From positions 372,001-436,000 of the forward strand of contig NZ_CP130630.1 in assembly GCF_030551255.1 (NCBI RefSeq): 64,000 nt of DNA, read 5' to 3'. The notes beneath the pieces are model-generated. The model worked only from the letters and a program-made list of their open reading frames with translations, did not search any database and was not told where the DNA came from. This DNA comes from Streptomyces sp. NL15-2K (GTDB taxonomy: Bacteria > Actinomycetota > Actinomycetes > Streptomycetales > Streptomycetaceae). Shown piece by piece: positions 24,887-33,456 of the stretch (positions are counted from its first letter, which is position 1; the number at the start of each line of letters is the position of its first letter). Position numbers and translations under genes: made by a program.

Positions 24887-26551
24887 TCAGGCGAGGTTCA
24901 GACCCGGGGAGCCCGCCTCGGTGACGAAGGAGGCGGCGGTGGTGAGGGGAGCACCGGGCGTGGTGACGGCGGAGACGGTCCTGAAGTCGGCGCGGGCCGT
25001 CTCCCGGCCGAGTTCGACGCGGAGGTAACCGCGTTTGCCGTTGTAGAACTTCAGGTGGGGGTTGGCCTGCATGTAGACGTCCCAGTTGGCGGGCTTCTCG
25101 ACGCCGTCCCCGCCGCTGGCGACGGAGGTGCAGGTGAACTCCGTGCCCAGGGTCCTGGACTGCCGGTCGTCGAAGTCGTCCTTGAGCTCGAAGGCGTACC
25201 CGACGTGGACGTCACCGGTGAGGACCATCCAGTTGTCGATACCGGCCGCCTTGGCTCCCGCGATGATCCGGTTGCGGGAGGCACGGTAGCCGTCCCAGGC
25301 GTCCATGGAGACCTTCGCCTCCGCGTTCAGGTCGAACTTGCGCTGCGAGAAGCACACCTGCTGGGGCATCACCTTCCACAACGCGCTGGAGGCCCGCCAA
25401 CCGTCGATCAGCCAGCGTTCCTGCTCGGCCCCCGTCATCGTGCGCGCCGGATCGTCGGACTCCGGCCCCGGAACGTGCGGCCTGTCGCCGTAGGCCTGGT
25501 CGGAGCGGTACTGGCGGGTGTCGAGGATGTCGAACTGGGCGAGCGTGCCCCAGCGAAGCCGGCGGTACAGGCGCGCGTCGGGGCCCTGGGGCCGCTGCGC
25601 GGCGCGCAGCGGCTGGTTCTCCCAGTACGCGCGGTAGGCGGCCGCGCGCCGCAGCAGGAACTGCTCGGGCGGTTGGCCGCTCTCGCTGTTGTCGTCCGCG
25701 TAGTTGTTCTCGGTCTCGTGGTCGTCCCAGGCGACGACGAACGGGTGGGCGGCATGGACGGCGCGCAGGTCCGGGTCGCTCTTGTAGAGCGCGTAGCGCA
25801 GCCGGTAGTCCGCCAGGGTCATCGTCTCGCGGTTGAACACGTCGGGCAGGGTGCCGGCGGCGTACTGGCGGGCTCCGCCCGCGGAGTCCACGGCGTACTC
25901 GTACAGGTAGTCGCCGAGGTGGAACACCACGTCGACATCCTCCTGCGCGAGGTGGCGGTGCACGGTGTAGTAGCCGTCCTGGTAGGCCTGGCAGGCGACG
26001 GCGGCGAGCTTCAGGCTGGTGGTGTCGGTGCCCTCGGCGGGTGCGGTGCGGGTGCGTCCCGTAGGGCTGATCCAGGGGCCGGTCCGGAACCGGTAGTAGT
26101 ACGAGCTGTCCGGGTCAAGGCCCTTGACGTCGACGTGCACGCTGTGGGCGTACTCGGGATAGGCCAGGGCGGTGCCCCGCTGCACGACGACGGCGAACCA
26201 CTCGTCCAGGGCCACCTCCCACTGGACGAGGACACGCTGCTCGCCCAGGCCGCCGTCCGTCTCGAACGGCTCCGGAGTGAGCCGCGTCCACAGCACCACC
26301 GAGTCCGGCAGCGGGTCTCCGGAGGCGACACCGAGGGTGAACGGGTCGGTGGGGATCCGCGTCGCGCCGCGCACCGGAGCGGCCGCCGCGCCACGGGCCG
26401 GCAGGTTCGTGGTGAAGGCGAGGGCGGCCGCCGCCGCGGTGACGGTCAGGAAGCGGCGACGGGCGATGTGCGGAGCGGCGAGGCGCAACACTGCGTCGTG
26501 CGGGGAGAAGGCATGCTCGGACGGTGGTCTGTGACGGCACGTCAGCGCCAT
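24887..26551 (-). CDS. phoD: PhoD-type alkaline phosphatase (Tat-exported)
   Basis: A 554-residue PhoD phosphatase/phosphodiesterase. The Tat signal is ARRRFLTVTAAAAALAF near residues 30-46. An N-terminal domain (PFTLGVASGDPLPDSVVLWT) is followed by the metallophosphatase core with FHLGDYLYEY, WDDHETENNY and LTGDVHVGY. The family releases phosphate from esters outside the cell and uses Ca and Fe. The ATG at 26551 follows GAGAGGA. PhoP regulation is known for Streptomyces phoD, but I see only an isolated GTTCAC element rather than a clear PHO box here. Confidence 0.93.
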   Translation of the reverse strand: MALTCRHRPPSEHAFSPHDAVLRLAAPHIARRRFLTVTAAAAALAFTTNLPARGAAAAPVRGATRIPTDPFTLGVASGDPLPDSVVLWTRLTPEPFETDGGLGEQRVLVQWEVALDEWFAVVVQRGTALAYPEYAHSVHVDVKGLDPDSSYYYRFRTGPWISPTGRTRTAPAEGTDTTSLKLAAVACQAYQDGYYTVHRHLAQEDVDVVFHLGDYLYEYAVDSAGGARQYAAGTLPDVFNRETMTLADYRLRYALYKSDPDLRAVHAAHPFVVAWDDHETENNYADDNSESGQPPEQFLLRRAAAYRAYWENQPLRAAQRPQGPDARLYRRLRWGTLAQFDILDTRQYRSDQAYGDRPHVPGPESDDPARTMTGAEQERWLIDGWRASSALWKVMPQQVCFSQRKFDLNAEAKVSMDAWDGYRASRNRIIAGAKAAGIDNWMVLTGDVHVGYAFELKDDFDDRQSRTLGTEFTCTSVASGGDGVEKPANWDVYMQANPHLKFYNGKRGYLRVELGRETARADFRTVSAVTTPGAPLTTAASFVTEAGSPGLNLA

Positions 26552-27099
26552 CTGATGTCCTCTCTCACGGTTGGGCGGATCGATGGACGAGCCGACGAGC
26601 GAGTCGCCCCCGCGCTTGCCGACAGCGAGCCCTGGGCCGACAGGCGCAGTCCGCGCCCCTGGGCGGTTGGGTGGCGACACCGTTCCCCGGGGCGCGGAAT
26701 CTGCATGCTAAGCAGACAAAATGCATAAAGCTGGCACGCCTTGCGAGGGGTTCACGCAAGAGGCGGTACGGGAGCGACCGTCTGCGCGCAGGACTCTCGG
26801 TCGATGTCGGGGCCGAGACACGACAAACGCCGCCGGCGAACGCCTGCGGCGGGTAAGGGGTGGTCGGAGCGGATACGGTGCTCAGCGGGCGGCTTCCACG
26901 GACACGTCGGTCGCCACGCGTTCACGTACGGGCGGGTGGTCGACGTGGAAGGCCCGGCCGATGACCGGTTGGGCCGCGATGGCGGCCGCTGCTTGTGCGG
27001 GCTGTGCCGATGACCTTGGACCCCTGAGGGGAGAGGTCAGCGCCGAGCCGAATCGGACCAGCAACTCGATCACCGGCATCACCGCCCGGCACGCGACCG
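26552..27099. other. Long upstream region of phoD and of a small secreted protein gene
   Basis: About 550 bp with one doubtful small frame (26882-27082). A TCTGC/GCAGA inverted repeat near 26701-26717 lies upstream of phoD. No confident PHO boxes were recognised. Confidence 0.4.
26882..27082 (-). CDS. Doubtful small hypothetical protein
   Basis: A 66-residue frame starting MMPVIELLVRFGSALTSP and ending RERVATDVSVEAAR. Codon use is compatible with coding, and it lies 17 bp downstream of a secreted small-protein gene on the same strand. There is no clear ribosome binding site and no family was recognised. It may be a chance frame. Confidence 0.2.
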   Translation of the reverse strand: MMPVIELLVRFGSALTSPLRGPRSSAQPAQAAAAIAAQPVIGRAFHVDHPPVRERVATDVSVEAAR

Positions 27100-27462
27100 T
27101 CAGGCTTGGTCTTCGGGCTGACCCTGCCCCTCACGCTGGTCTTGGCCTACACGCCGGTCTTGGCCTTCACGCTGATCTTGGCCCTCGTGCCGGCCTCGGT
27201 CTCCATGCTGAGAAGTGCAGTGGCCCCGCCGCTCCTGGGTGACCTCGGGTCCGAACGTGATAGCCCATAGGACGTTTTGGAGGCCCTGCATCTGCGGGCG
27301 ACTCATTTCGCATGTGGATTCAGCCCTCTCGCCGCCAGATGAAGGAGCGGATTGGGCCACGGCCGGTGCGGCGGAGGTCATAGCTGCTGCGAGGCTGATG
27401 AGGGCTGCTGCTGCCGAATGCGCGAGGGATCGGTGCAGACAGCTCGATCGCGGAGTTTTCAT
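27100..27462 (-). CDS. Small secreted protein with hexapeptide repeats
   Basis: A 120-residue protein with a signal peptide (basic start, then AHSAAAALISLAAAMTSAAPAVA). A short middle region contains two Cys (STCEMSRPQ and GHCTSQ) that could form a disulfide. The C-terminus has about four degenerate repeats of the type EGQDQR. The ATG lies 7 bp after AGGG; a GTG two codons upstream is the alternative. No family recognised; extracellular location is inferred from the leader. Confidence 0.55.
   Translation of the reverse strand: MKTPRSSCLHRSLAHSAAAALISLAAAMTSAAPAVAQSAPSSGGERAESTCEMSRPQMQGLQNVLWAITFGPEVTQERRGHCTSQHGDRGRHEGQDQREGQDRRVGQDQREGQGQPEDQA
27113..27202 (-). repeat. Tandem 18-bp repeats encoding a hexapeptide
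   Basis: About five 18-bp units, three of them well conserved, give the repeating hexapeptide E/V-G-Q-D/G-Q/R-R/P at the end of the secreted protein. The unit length preserves frame, so copy number can change without breaking the gene. Confidence 0.75.
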
Positions 27463-27668
27463 GATCACACCCTGGATGGAGGGAGTGCCCAGGAGGAAGG
27501 CTGACAGTCCCTTGGGCAGGCAACTTCACCCGATCGTCTGACTTTTCGTTGACCTCATCGTCAATCAGCGGGTGGAGCGCCCGACCTGAGGCGCGCGGAT
27601 ACCGAAAAGGCTTTCCCGCGGGGTTGACGACGGCCGACGCGGCAGTCACCTTTCAACAGTGCGCGATA

Positions 27669-27682
27669 TGGGAGCGCTCCCA
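27669..27682. promoter_or_regulatory. CebR-type operator
   Basis: TGGGAGCGCTCCCA is identical to the consensus palindrome bound by CebR, the cellobiose-responsive LacI-family repressor of Streptomyces. It lies 62 bp before the esterase start, downstream of a possible promoter (TTGACG at 27624-27629 and a weak CACCTT 17 bp later). Repression relieved by cello-oligosaccharides is the expected control. Confidence 0.85.
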
Positions 27683-27743
27683 ACCCTGGTGGAGTCGCTT
27701 CCGCTTCCTGCTCGACCGTCCACCACCAGCAAAGGATGGCCAC

Positions 27744-28859
27744 ATGCAGACGCCTCGTCATTGGTCCCGAAGGACTTTGGTCACGGCCGCCGCCGCGGGC
27801 CTCGTCACCGCAGTCGCCTCCCCCTCACAGGCATCCGGCGCGCGGGACCGGTTCCACACGCCGGGCCGCATCAAGAGGACCGCCCATGGGTCTGTGCAGT
27901 ACACCTGGCCCGGCATCTACTTCGAGGGGCGCTTCCGCGGTACGGGTGTCGGCATCGTCCTCGACGACGCCGACAACGACTACGACGTGCAGATCGACGG
28001 AACAACCCGCGCGACCCTGGTGACCCCGGGTCAGAACACCTTCTGGATCGACGATCTCCGCGACACCGGTCACACCGTACGGCTCGTCAAACGCACGGAA
28101 AGCCCATGGGCCGCAGGCCGGTTCGGCGGGTTCGTCGCCGCTCCCGGAGGCGCCATCCTGGCCAGACCCCGGGCCCGGAGCCGGCAGATCGAGTTCATCG
28201 GTGACTCCTTCACCGCCGGCTACGGCAATGCCTCCGGAACGCGCGACTGTTCGAACATCGGCGGAGTCAACCGGAACAGCAACGCCGACCTCGCCTTCGG
28301 CGCCCTCACCGCCCGGAGCCTGGACGCCGACTATCAGATCAACGCCTTCTCCGGCCTCGGCATGGTCCGCAACTACAACGGCAGCAGCCCCGACACCGAC
28401 TTTCGCACTTACTACGACCGGGCCTTGCTGAACGTCGACGGCGACGTCTGGCCGACACCGCACACCTGGCGACCTCAGGTCGTCGTGGTCGGCCTGGGCA
28501 TCAACGACTTCTCGACCCCTCTGAACCCGGGCGAGCGCTGGACCACGGAGGAGGCCCTCGTCGCCGCCTACGAGACCGCCTACCAAGGCTTCCTCACCAA
28601 GCTGCGCGCCCGGTACGGGCCCAAGACGTTCATCGTGGTCAGCGCCACCCGCGTCTCCCGCACCACCGCCTTCGCCCAGGCCACGCTGCGGATCGTCCAG
28701 GAACGCAACCGACGGGGCGACAGCCGGGTCCGCCACTGGTACTACGACGATCCCGCCCTGGATCTCCTCGGCTGCGACTGGCACCCCTCGCTCAAGGACC
28801 ACCGGATCATCTCCGGCCTGCTCAACGACTGTCTCGCCGCCCTTCCGCTGCGCTGGTAG
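27744..28859 (+). CDS. Secreted SGNH/GDSL esterase, CE2-like two-domain acetylesterase
   Basis: A 371-residue exported esterase. The leader has a Tat-like twin Arg (SRRTLVTAAAAGL). Residues 45-140 look like a beta-sandwich (YTWPGIYFEGRFRGTGVGIV), followed by an SGNH domain with IGDSFTAGYG (Ser155), GLGINDFST and CDWHPS for the Asp-His pair. This layout is that of carbohydrate esterase family 2, which deacetylates plant polysaccharides and may bind cellulose. The CebR-type operator upstream supports a place in cellulose use. Ends convergently, 19 bp from the anti-sigma-like gene. Confidence 0.88.
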   Translation: MQTPRHWSRRTLVTAAAAGLVTAVASPSQASGARDRFHTPGRIKRTAHGSVQYTWPGIYFEGRFRGTGVGIVLDDADNDYDVQIDGTTRATLVTPGQNTFWIDDLRDTGHTVRLVKRTESPWAAGRFGGFVAAPGGAILARPRARSRQIEFIGDSFTAGYGNASGTRDCSNIGGVNRNSNADLAFGALTARSLDADYQINAFSGLGMVRNYNGSSPDTDFRTYYDRALLNVDGDVWPTPHTWRPQVVVVGLGINDFSTPLNPGERWTTEEALVAAYETAYQGFLTKLRARYGPKTFIVVSATRVSRTTAFAQATLRIVQERNRRGDSRVRHWYYDDPALDLLGCDWHPSLKDHRIISGLLNDCLAALPLRW

Positions 28860-28878
28860 GCGGTCTCGGGCTCATGTC

Positions 28879-29367
28879 CTACGGCCGGTTGCCGCTCTCG
28901 GGTGTGGCGTCGCCCGTGTTGGGGACCGCCGACGGCTCGACGGACGGTGTCGGTGTCACCGAGGGCGCGCGAGTGGAAGGGGCCGGGCTGGGCGCGGTGC
29001 TGGGGCTGCCGGTCCCTGTCTCGGCGGGGCGAGGAGTGGAGGCCTCGGATGGTACCGGCGGGGCGGAGTCGGCCGACGGGCTGCTCACGGGAGGCGGGCT
29101 GCTCATGGGGGGCGGGGCCAGTGGGATCGTCGGGGACGCGGGTGCCTCGTGTGTCGCCAGGCGCAGGGGCAGTGCGACGAGGGCGGCGACGGCGCAGGCC
29201 GCGCCGACTCCGGCCGCCGTACGGAGCAGGCGGCGGCGCGCCGCGGCGCGCCGGATCGCCGTGTAGCGGCCGGGGGGCGGGCCGAGGTGGTCGGAGGGGG
29301 GACGCAGGATGACGGCGAGGGGGTCGTCGGGCTCGAAGTCCGGGCCTTCGTCAGAGTGTGTGATCAA
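28879..29367 (-). CDS. Single-pass membrane protein with Pro/Ser-rich exterior, sigma-factor partner
   Basis: A 162-residue protein with a cytosolic N-terminus, one membrane helix (about residues 48-68, AAGVGAACAVAALVALPL) and a long extracytoplasmic Pro/Ser/Thr tail. It overlaps the end of the sigma-factor gene by 17 bp and starts at TTG, 5 bp after GAGGAG. This position is typical of an anti-sigma factor, but the His/Cys zinc motif (HxxxCxxC) is missing. An atypical anti-sigma or accessory protein is inferred. Confidence 0.68.
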   Translation of the reverse strand: MITHSDEGPDFEPDDPLAVILRPPSDHLGPPPGRYTAIRRAAARRRLLRTAAGVGAACAVAALVALPLRLATHEAPASPTIPLAPPPMSSPPPVSSPSADSAPPVPSEASTPRPAETGTGSPSTAPSPAPSTRAPSVTPTPSVEPSAVPNTGDATPESGNRP

Positions 29368-29851
29368 GGCTTCTCCTCAAGTGGGCGCGGAGCAGTTCGC
29401 GGGCCGCGTGGAGGTCGGCCTTGATGGTTCCTTCCTTGCGCCCGGTCAGCACGGACACCTCCCGGATCGGCATGTCAGCGTAGTAGTGCAGCAGGATCGG
29501 GACGCGCAGCCGTTCCGGCAGGGACTGCACGAGCAGACGGACCGAGGGGTCGGCCTGTTCCGCCTGTTCGGCTTGCGGGCGGACGGTGGCTTCGACGGTG
29601 GCCCGGTGGACGGCTCTGCGCTCGCGTTCGAGCTTGCGCCAGTGGTCCCGGACGAGATTGGCCGCGGTGACGTAGAGGAAGCCCTGGGGCTCCGCGACGG
29701 ATGTCCAGCGGGCCCAGAGCCGGGTGAACGCCTCCGAGGCGATCTCGTGGGCCGTCTCGTCGTCGTCGACGAGACGTCGGCACCAGCCGGCGAGGCGCGG
29801 GTAGAGGGCGGCGAACAGTTCGGACGCTGCCTTCTCGCGGGACCGTTTCAA
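29351..29851 (-). CDS. ECF-type RNA polymerase sigma factor
   Basis: A 166-residue sigma-70 family ECF factor. Region 2 spans SELFAALYPRLAGWCRRLVD to GFLYVTAANLVRDHWRK, and region 4 contains LPERLRVPILLHYYADMPIR with the helix-turn-helix SVLTGRKEGTIKADLHAARE. The frame begins at TTG (MKRSREK); no better start in this frame was seen. It is followed by an overlapping membrane-protein gene. Its target promoters are not identifiable here. Confidence 0.88.
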   Translation of the reverse strand: MKRSREKAASELFAALYPRLAGWCRRLVDDDETAHEIASEAFTRLWARWTSVAEPQGFLYVTAANLVRDHWRKLERERRAVHRATVEATVRPQAEQAEQADPSVRLLVQSLPERLRVPILLHYYADMPIREVSVLTGRKEGTIKADLHAARELLRAHLRRSLDHTL

Positions 29852-29897
29852 CGCTCTCCATGGTCGTGATGTCGTAAGGGGGCACTCGTAGGGGAAA

Positions 29898-29937
29898 GAG
29901 CCCGGGCCGTCGGAGTACGTTCCGTCGGCCCGGGCTC
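29898..29937 (-). terminator. Terminator of the sortase operon
   Basis: Perfect 12-bp arms (GAGCCCGGGCCG/CGGCCCGGGCTC) around a 16-nt loop, 12 bp beyond the sortase stop codon, followed on the minus strand by CTTTCCCC. Confidence 0.75.
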
Positions 29938-29948
29938 CGGGCGGCTGG

Positions 29949-30590
29949 TCAGGGGCTCGCCGAGTTCAGGCTGGCGAAGACGATCACGTTGTCGCGGTAG
30001 TCGTCACCGGTGCGGGGGCCACCGCATGTGATCAGCCGCACCTCGGGACGGCCCACGTTCCCGTAGACCGCGTCCGCCGGGAAGTCGGCCTTGGAGACCG
30101 TCCGTACGGCGTCGACGGCGAACGTCGCCGTCGTGCCGTTCTCCAGGCGCGCCACGATCCGCTCGCCCCGCCGCAACCGCGCGAGGTGACGGAAGACCCC
30201 GTCCCCGTAGGCGCCGACCGTGACATGGCCGAGGATCACCGACGGGCCGGTCTGACCCGGCGTCGGCGAGTGCCGGTACCAGCCCGCGCGGTCGTGCGCC
30301 GTGATCGGGGGCACCTGCGCGCTGCCGTCCGCGGCCAACCCCAGCTGCATGACCGGGGTGTCGACCCCGATGGCCGGAATCCGCAACCGGACCGGGACCG
30401 AACGACCAAGGGTGCGCGCCGTGTTCGCGGAGGACCGCGAAGGCCGTGGCGTGGCCGCGGTGGGCGGCGTTGGCGTGCTCGCGGGATGTGCGGTCGTGCC
30501 TCGGTCGTCGCCGGTCCGGTGGCCGCCGCAGCTCACGAGCAGTGAAGCCGCCCCGGCGGTGACGAAGGCCCGCCTGGAGAGCGGTGTCAT
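29949..30590 (-). CDS. Class F-like sortase, probable lipoprotein
   Basis: A 213-residue sortase. The N-terminus has twin Arg (SRRAF) and a lipobox LVSC (Cys21), so it may be a lipid-anchored enzyme. The catalytic His122 (ILGHV), Cys189 (LITCGG) and Arg199 are present. Sortases cleave a sorting motif in exported proteins and attach them to the wall or to another acceptor. Its ATG overlaps the stop of the upstream gene, a clear substrate candidate. Short single-domain actinobacterial sortases of this type are usually put in class F. Confidence 0.9.
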   Translation of the reverse strand: MTPLSRRAFVTAGAASLLVSCGGHRTGDDRGTTAHPASTPTPPTAATPRPSRSSANTARTLGRSVPVRLRIPAIGVDTPVMQLGLAADGSAQVPPITAHDRAGWYRHSPTPGQTGPSVILGHVTVGAYGDGVFRHLARLRRGERIVARLENGTTATFAVDAVRTVSKADFPADAVYGNVGRPEVRLITCGGPRTGDDYRDNVIVFASLNSASP

Positions 30591-30964
30591 GCCCCGGTCG
30601 CCCTTCGGCGCCGTACGAGAAAGACCGCCGCGCCGCCTCCGACCAGCACCGCGGCGGCACCCCCGGCGACCAGCCCGGCCTCGTTCCCTCCGGAGTTCGC
30701 CGGCACCGGCGCCACACCGGTGTCCGGCGCGCCACTGGGCACGACGGAGACCTGGCCCGGCGTCGGCGACCCGCTCGGTGCGCCGCTCGGCACCGGGGTC
30801 GGGGCAGCTTCGGCGGGGGCCTCGCTCGGTTCCGTGGCCGCCGGGACCGGAGTCGGTGCCGTGGAGGCTGGTACCGGGCTCGGCCCGTCGGCGAACGCGG
30901 GGACCGCGCTCGCCAACACGGCGGTACACGCGAGTGCCGTGGCACTGAGGACAGTTCGACGCAT
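30587..30964 (-). CDS. Sortase-dependent surface protein with an APDTG motif
   Basis: A 125-residue exported protein: a signal peptide (MRRTVLSATALACTAVLASA), a Pro/Ala/Ser-rich middle, APDTG at residues 79-83, one membrane helix (96-117) and a final RRRRATGA. This is the layout of a wall-anchored protein. The motif departs from LPxTG and LAxTG, and 12 residues separate it from the helix. Overlap with the sortase gene (ATGA) argues that it is that enzyme's substrate. The ribosome binding site is GAGAG. Confidence 0.82.
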   Translation of the reverse strand: MRRTVLSATALACTAVLASAVPAFADGPSPVPASTAPTPVPAATEPSEAPAEAAPTPVPSGAPSGSPTPGQVSVVPSGAPDTGVAPVPANSGGNEAGLVAGGAAAVLVGGGAAVFLVRRRRATGA

Positions 30965-31242
30965 GAAACGCTCTCTCTCGTCGGTCCGCCCACCCGGTGA
31001 CGCGGCGGGCTGCGTTACAGATCGAGCGGAGAGACGAGGCAGCAGCGGTACCGGTTGTAAAGAGATGGCAAAGTCGCCATGCGATGCACAGGTGCCTCAC
31101 CGACCTCACAACCTCTACGCATGAGGACGTCTGATGCAGGCTCAGGGGAGAGGCTGCGCATTGATCGCCACACGCAGTAGGTTCGTTCCACGCGCGCGGG
31201 CACGCCGCCGTGCGCGTTCGGGACCCGGGTGAGGGGGAGACT

Positions 31243-33162
31243 GTGCGTTCCGGAGAGGAACTCGCCGGCCGCTATGTCCTCAAGGAGGTCATCGGCTCGG
31301 GGCGAAGCGGCAACGTGTGGCTGGCCCACGACACGGTGGTGGGCCAGGACGTCGCGCTGAAACCTGAGCGGATCGAGGGCGACCGCGAGACCGCGGTACG
31401 GCGGCTGCTGGGCGAGCCGCGTGCCATGGCCAAGTTCCGCGACCATCCCCATGTCGTCACGTTGTTCGATGTGGTGACCGTCCCTCAGGACGGCGACTCG
31501 GACGGGACGGACACGTACTGGTTCATCACGGAGTACGTGCCCGGCGGCGGCCTGGACGGGCAGCCGCCGATGTCTCCGCTCCAGGCGGCCCGTATCGGCG
31601 CCCAACTCGCCGACGCGCTCGCCGCCTTGCACGAGGCGGGCATCGTCCACTGCGACGTCAAGCCCGCCAACATCGGCCTCTCCCGGCGCGGTACCGCGAA
31701 GCTGCTGGACTTCGGTGCCGCCTACCGGGTCGGCGGCACCGAGACCATCACGGCCAACGGCCCGTTCAGCTTCACCCCCGACTACGCCGCCCCCGAGCTG
31801 GCCCGGGGAAACGTCCCCCGGCCGGCCTCGGACGTGTTCTGCCTGGCCACCACCCTCCACGCGCTCGTCACCGGCTCGCCTCCGCGCGGCGGGACCGATG
31901 AGGACGCTGGGCACCGGCAGAAAGGGGACACGGAGGACACCGAGCGCCTGCGGTACTGGAAGGCCGAGCAGGGCGTCGTCGAGATCGACGCCGCCGCCGT
32001 GGGACCGCTGGCCCCCGTGCTCACCGCCATGCTCCAGCGCGATCCGCGCCAACGCCCCGACGCCGCCGAGGTCAAGCGGCGCCTGGAGGCCATCGCCGGG
32101 CCCGATCCGGATGCCCCGGAGGGCAAGTCTGCCGGGCGCCCGCGGTGGCGTCGGCCCCTGCTCGCCGCGGCGCTCGGCGCCGGCGTCCTGCTGGCCCTGG
32201 GGCTCGTCGTCCTCCCGGGAGACGACGGCGACGGGAGAGCCACCCAGGAGTCCGGCCGGAGCCGGCTCACGGAAGGCACGGACGCCAAGCAGTCGGCGCT
32301 GATCGGCGATCCGCACACCGCCAACCTGTGCGCGTTGGCCGATCCTGACGCTCTCGGCAAGTTCGGCAAGGCCGAAGTGGACCTGGACTACGGGAACTTC
32401 GACCGCTGCGACATGCTCGTCCGCCCCGACGACAAGACCCGGATCGACGTGTCGATCCAACTCCGCCCGGGCTCACCACCCGAGTCGTCGCAGCCCTCCC
32501 GAACCATCGGGAAGGTCGGCATCATCGACGAGCCGCCGGAGAGCGACGAGTGCGGTCTGCTGCTGACGCCGCCCGACGGCACCGTCGTCACGGTCCGCGT
32601 CAACGTGGGTGAGGGCTCTGTGCTCGGCGGCAGCGCGACGCTGTGCACGGTCGCCGACGTGGCCGCCGAGAGCGCGGCCGACGTCCTGAACCAGGGGCCG
32701 CTGCCCCGGCGTTCCCCGCCCTACCCGGACGCCTCGCTGGCCTGGGCGAGCGCCTGCGAGCTGCTCGACACCAAGGCGCTGAAGGTCGTTCCCGGTCTCA
32801 AGGTGGGCGCGCCGGACGTCGGCGTCGCGAACTGGAGCTGCGAGTGGTCGAGTGACATCGACGATCTGGAGGCGGAGGTGGGCTTCTTCCGCGACCAGCC
32901 CAAGTCCACGGACGATGGCGAGCTCATCAAGCTCAGCGGATACGACGCCTTCGTGGTACCGGAGGGCAACGGCGACGAGACCTGCACGGTCTTCGTCGAG
33001 TACCGCAGGTACGGCGGCCAGAACGCCGAGACGGCCGCCGAGATGCTGCGCCTGCACGTCGGCGGGCAGCGGCCCGTGAACGAACTCTGCGACATGGTCG
33101 CGGACCTCGCCGCCCCCGCCGCCGCGGAACTACGCGCACAGGTGGGCACCGGAGGAAGCTGA
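31243..33162 (+). CDS. Membrane Ser/Thr protein kinase with Cys-rich ectodomain (copy 1)
   Basis: A 639-residue receptor-like kinase. Kinase domain 10-285: Gly loop IGSGRSGNVWLA, Lys40, HCDVKPAN (Asp138) and DFGAA (Asp156). A membrane helix lies at about 305-324. The external domain has paired Cys and the conserved stretch LCALADPDALGKFGKAEVD, also found in the kinase at 34527-36653. The GTG at 31243 follows AGGGGG; an in-frame GTG 33 bp upstream is less well placed. It probably senses an extracellular signal and phosphorylates cytosolic targets such as the nearby FHA protein. Confidence 0.92.
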   Translation: MRSGEELAGRYVLKEVIGSGRSGNVWLAHDTVVGQDVALKPERIEGDRETAVRRLLGEPRAMAKFRDHPHVVTLFDVVTVPQDGDSDGTDTYWFITEYVPGGGLDGQPPMSPLQAARIGAQLADALAALHEAGIVHCDVKPANIGLSRRGTAKLLDFGAAYRVGGTETITANGPFSFTPDYAAPELARGNVPRPASDVFCLATTLHALVTGSPPRGGTDEDAGHRQKGDTEDTERLRYWKAEQGVVEIDAAAVGPLAPVLTAMLQRDPRQRPDAAEVKRRLEAIAGPDPDAPEGKSAGRPRWRRPLLAAALGAGVLLALGLVVLPGDDGDGRATQESGRSRLTEGTDAKQSALIGDPHTANLCALADPDALGKFGKAEVDLDYGNFDRCDMLVRPDDKTRIDVSIQLRPGSPPESSQPSRTIGKVGIIDEPPESDECGLLLTPPDGTVVTVRVNVGEGSVLGGSATLCTVADVAAESAADVLNQGPLPRRSPPYPDASLAWASACELLDTKALKVVPGLKVGAPDVGVANWSCEWSSDIDDLEAEVGFFRDQPKSTDDGELIKLSGYDAFVVPEGNGDETCTVFVEYRRYGGQNAETAAEMLRLHVGGQRPVNELCDMVADLAAPAAAELRAQVGTGGS

Positions 33163-33179
33163 CCCAGTCCGGACAGGTT

Positions 33180-33365
33180 CTAGTCGTCCGAGCCCGAGCC
33201 CGAGCTCCGGCCCGTACGCCCGGCCCGGCGCATCAGCTCGCCCGCCGTGAGGGTGGCAGTGGCCACCGCGCGAGCCCAGCGCGGGCCGCCCCGCGCCGCC
33301 CATACGACGCACAGGCACCCTGCGACGACGAGCGCGAGGACACCGGACAAGACGAGCACGGCCAT
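33180..33365 (-). CDS. Small single-pass membrane protein
   Basis: A 61-residue protein with one N-terminal membrane helix (MAVLVLSGVLALVVAGCLCV) and a basic cytosolic tail ending SGSGSDD. The ATG at 33365 follows GGGGGA; another ATG lies two codons upstream. It is 91 bp downstream of the FHA gene on the same strand and may be its operon partner. No known family. Confidence 0.6.
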   Translation of the reverse strand: MAVLVLSGVLALVVAGCLCVVWAARGGPRWARAVATATLTAGELMRRAGRTGRSSGSGSDD

Positions 33366-33456
33366 GCTCATCCCCCTCTCTCTCCTGGTGCGGTTCGCGC
33401 CATCCTCCCAGTCCGCCGAAGAGGGCGTCGCAGTGGCCCGGGCCCGCGGCGCCGTT

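Noticed and set aside
26740..26760. Possible PHO box (GTTCAC) upstream of phoD
   Set aside because: Only a single element is present; PhoP boxes need at least two spaced direct repeats.
26721..27242. Plus-strand frame reading LGLHAGLGLHA repeats
   Set aside because: It is the antisense of the 18-bp repeats; the minus-strand frame has a signal peptide and a sensible start.
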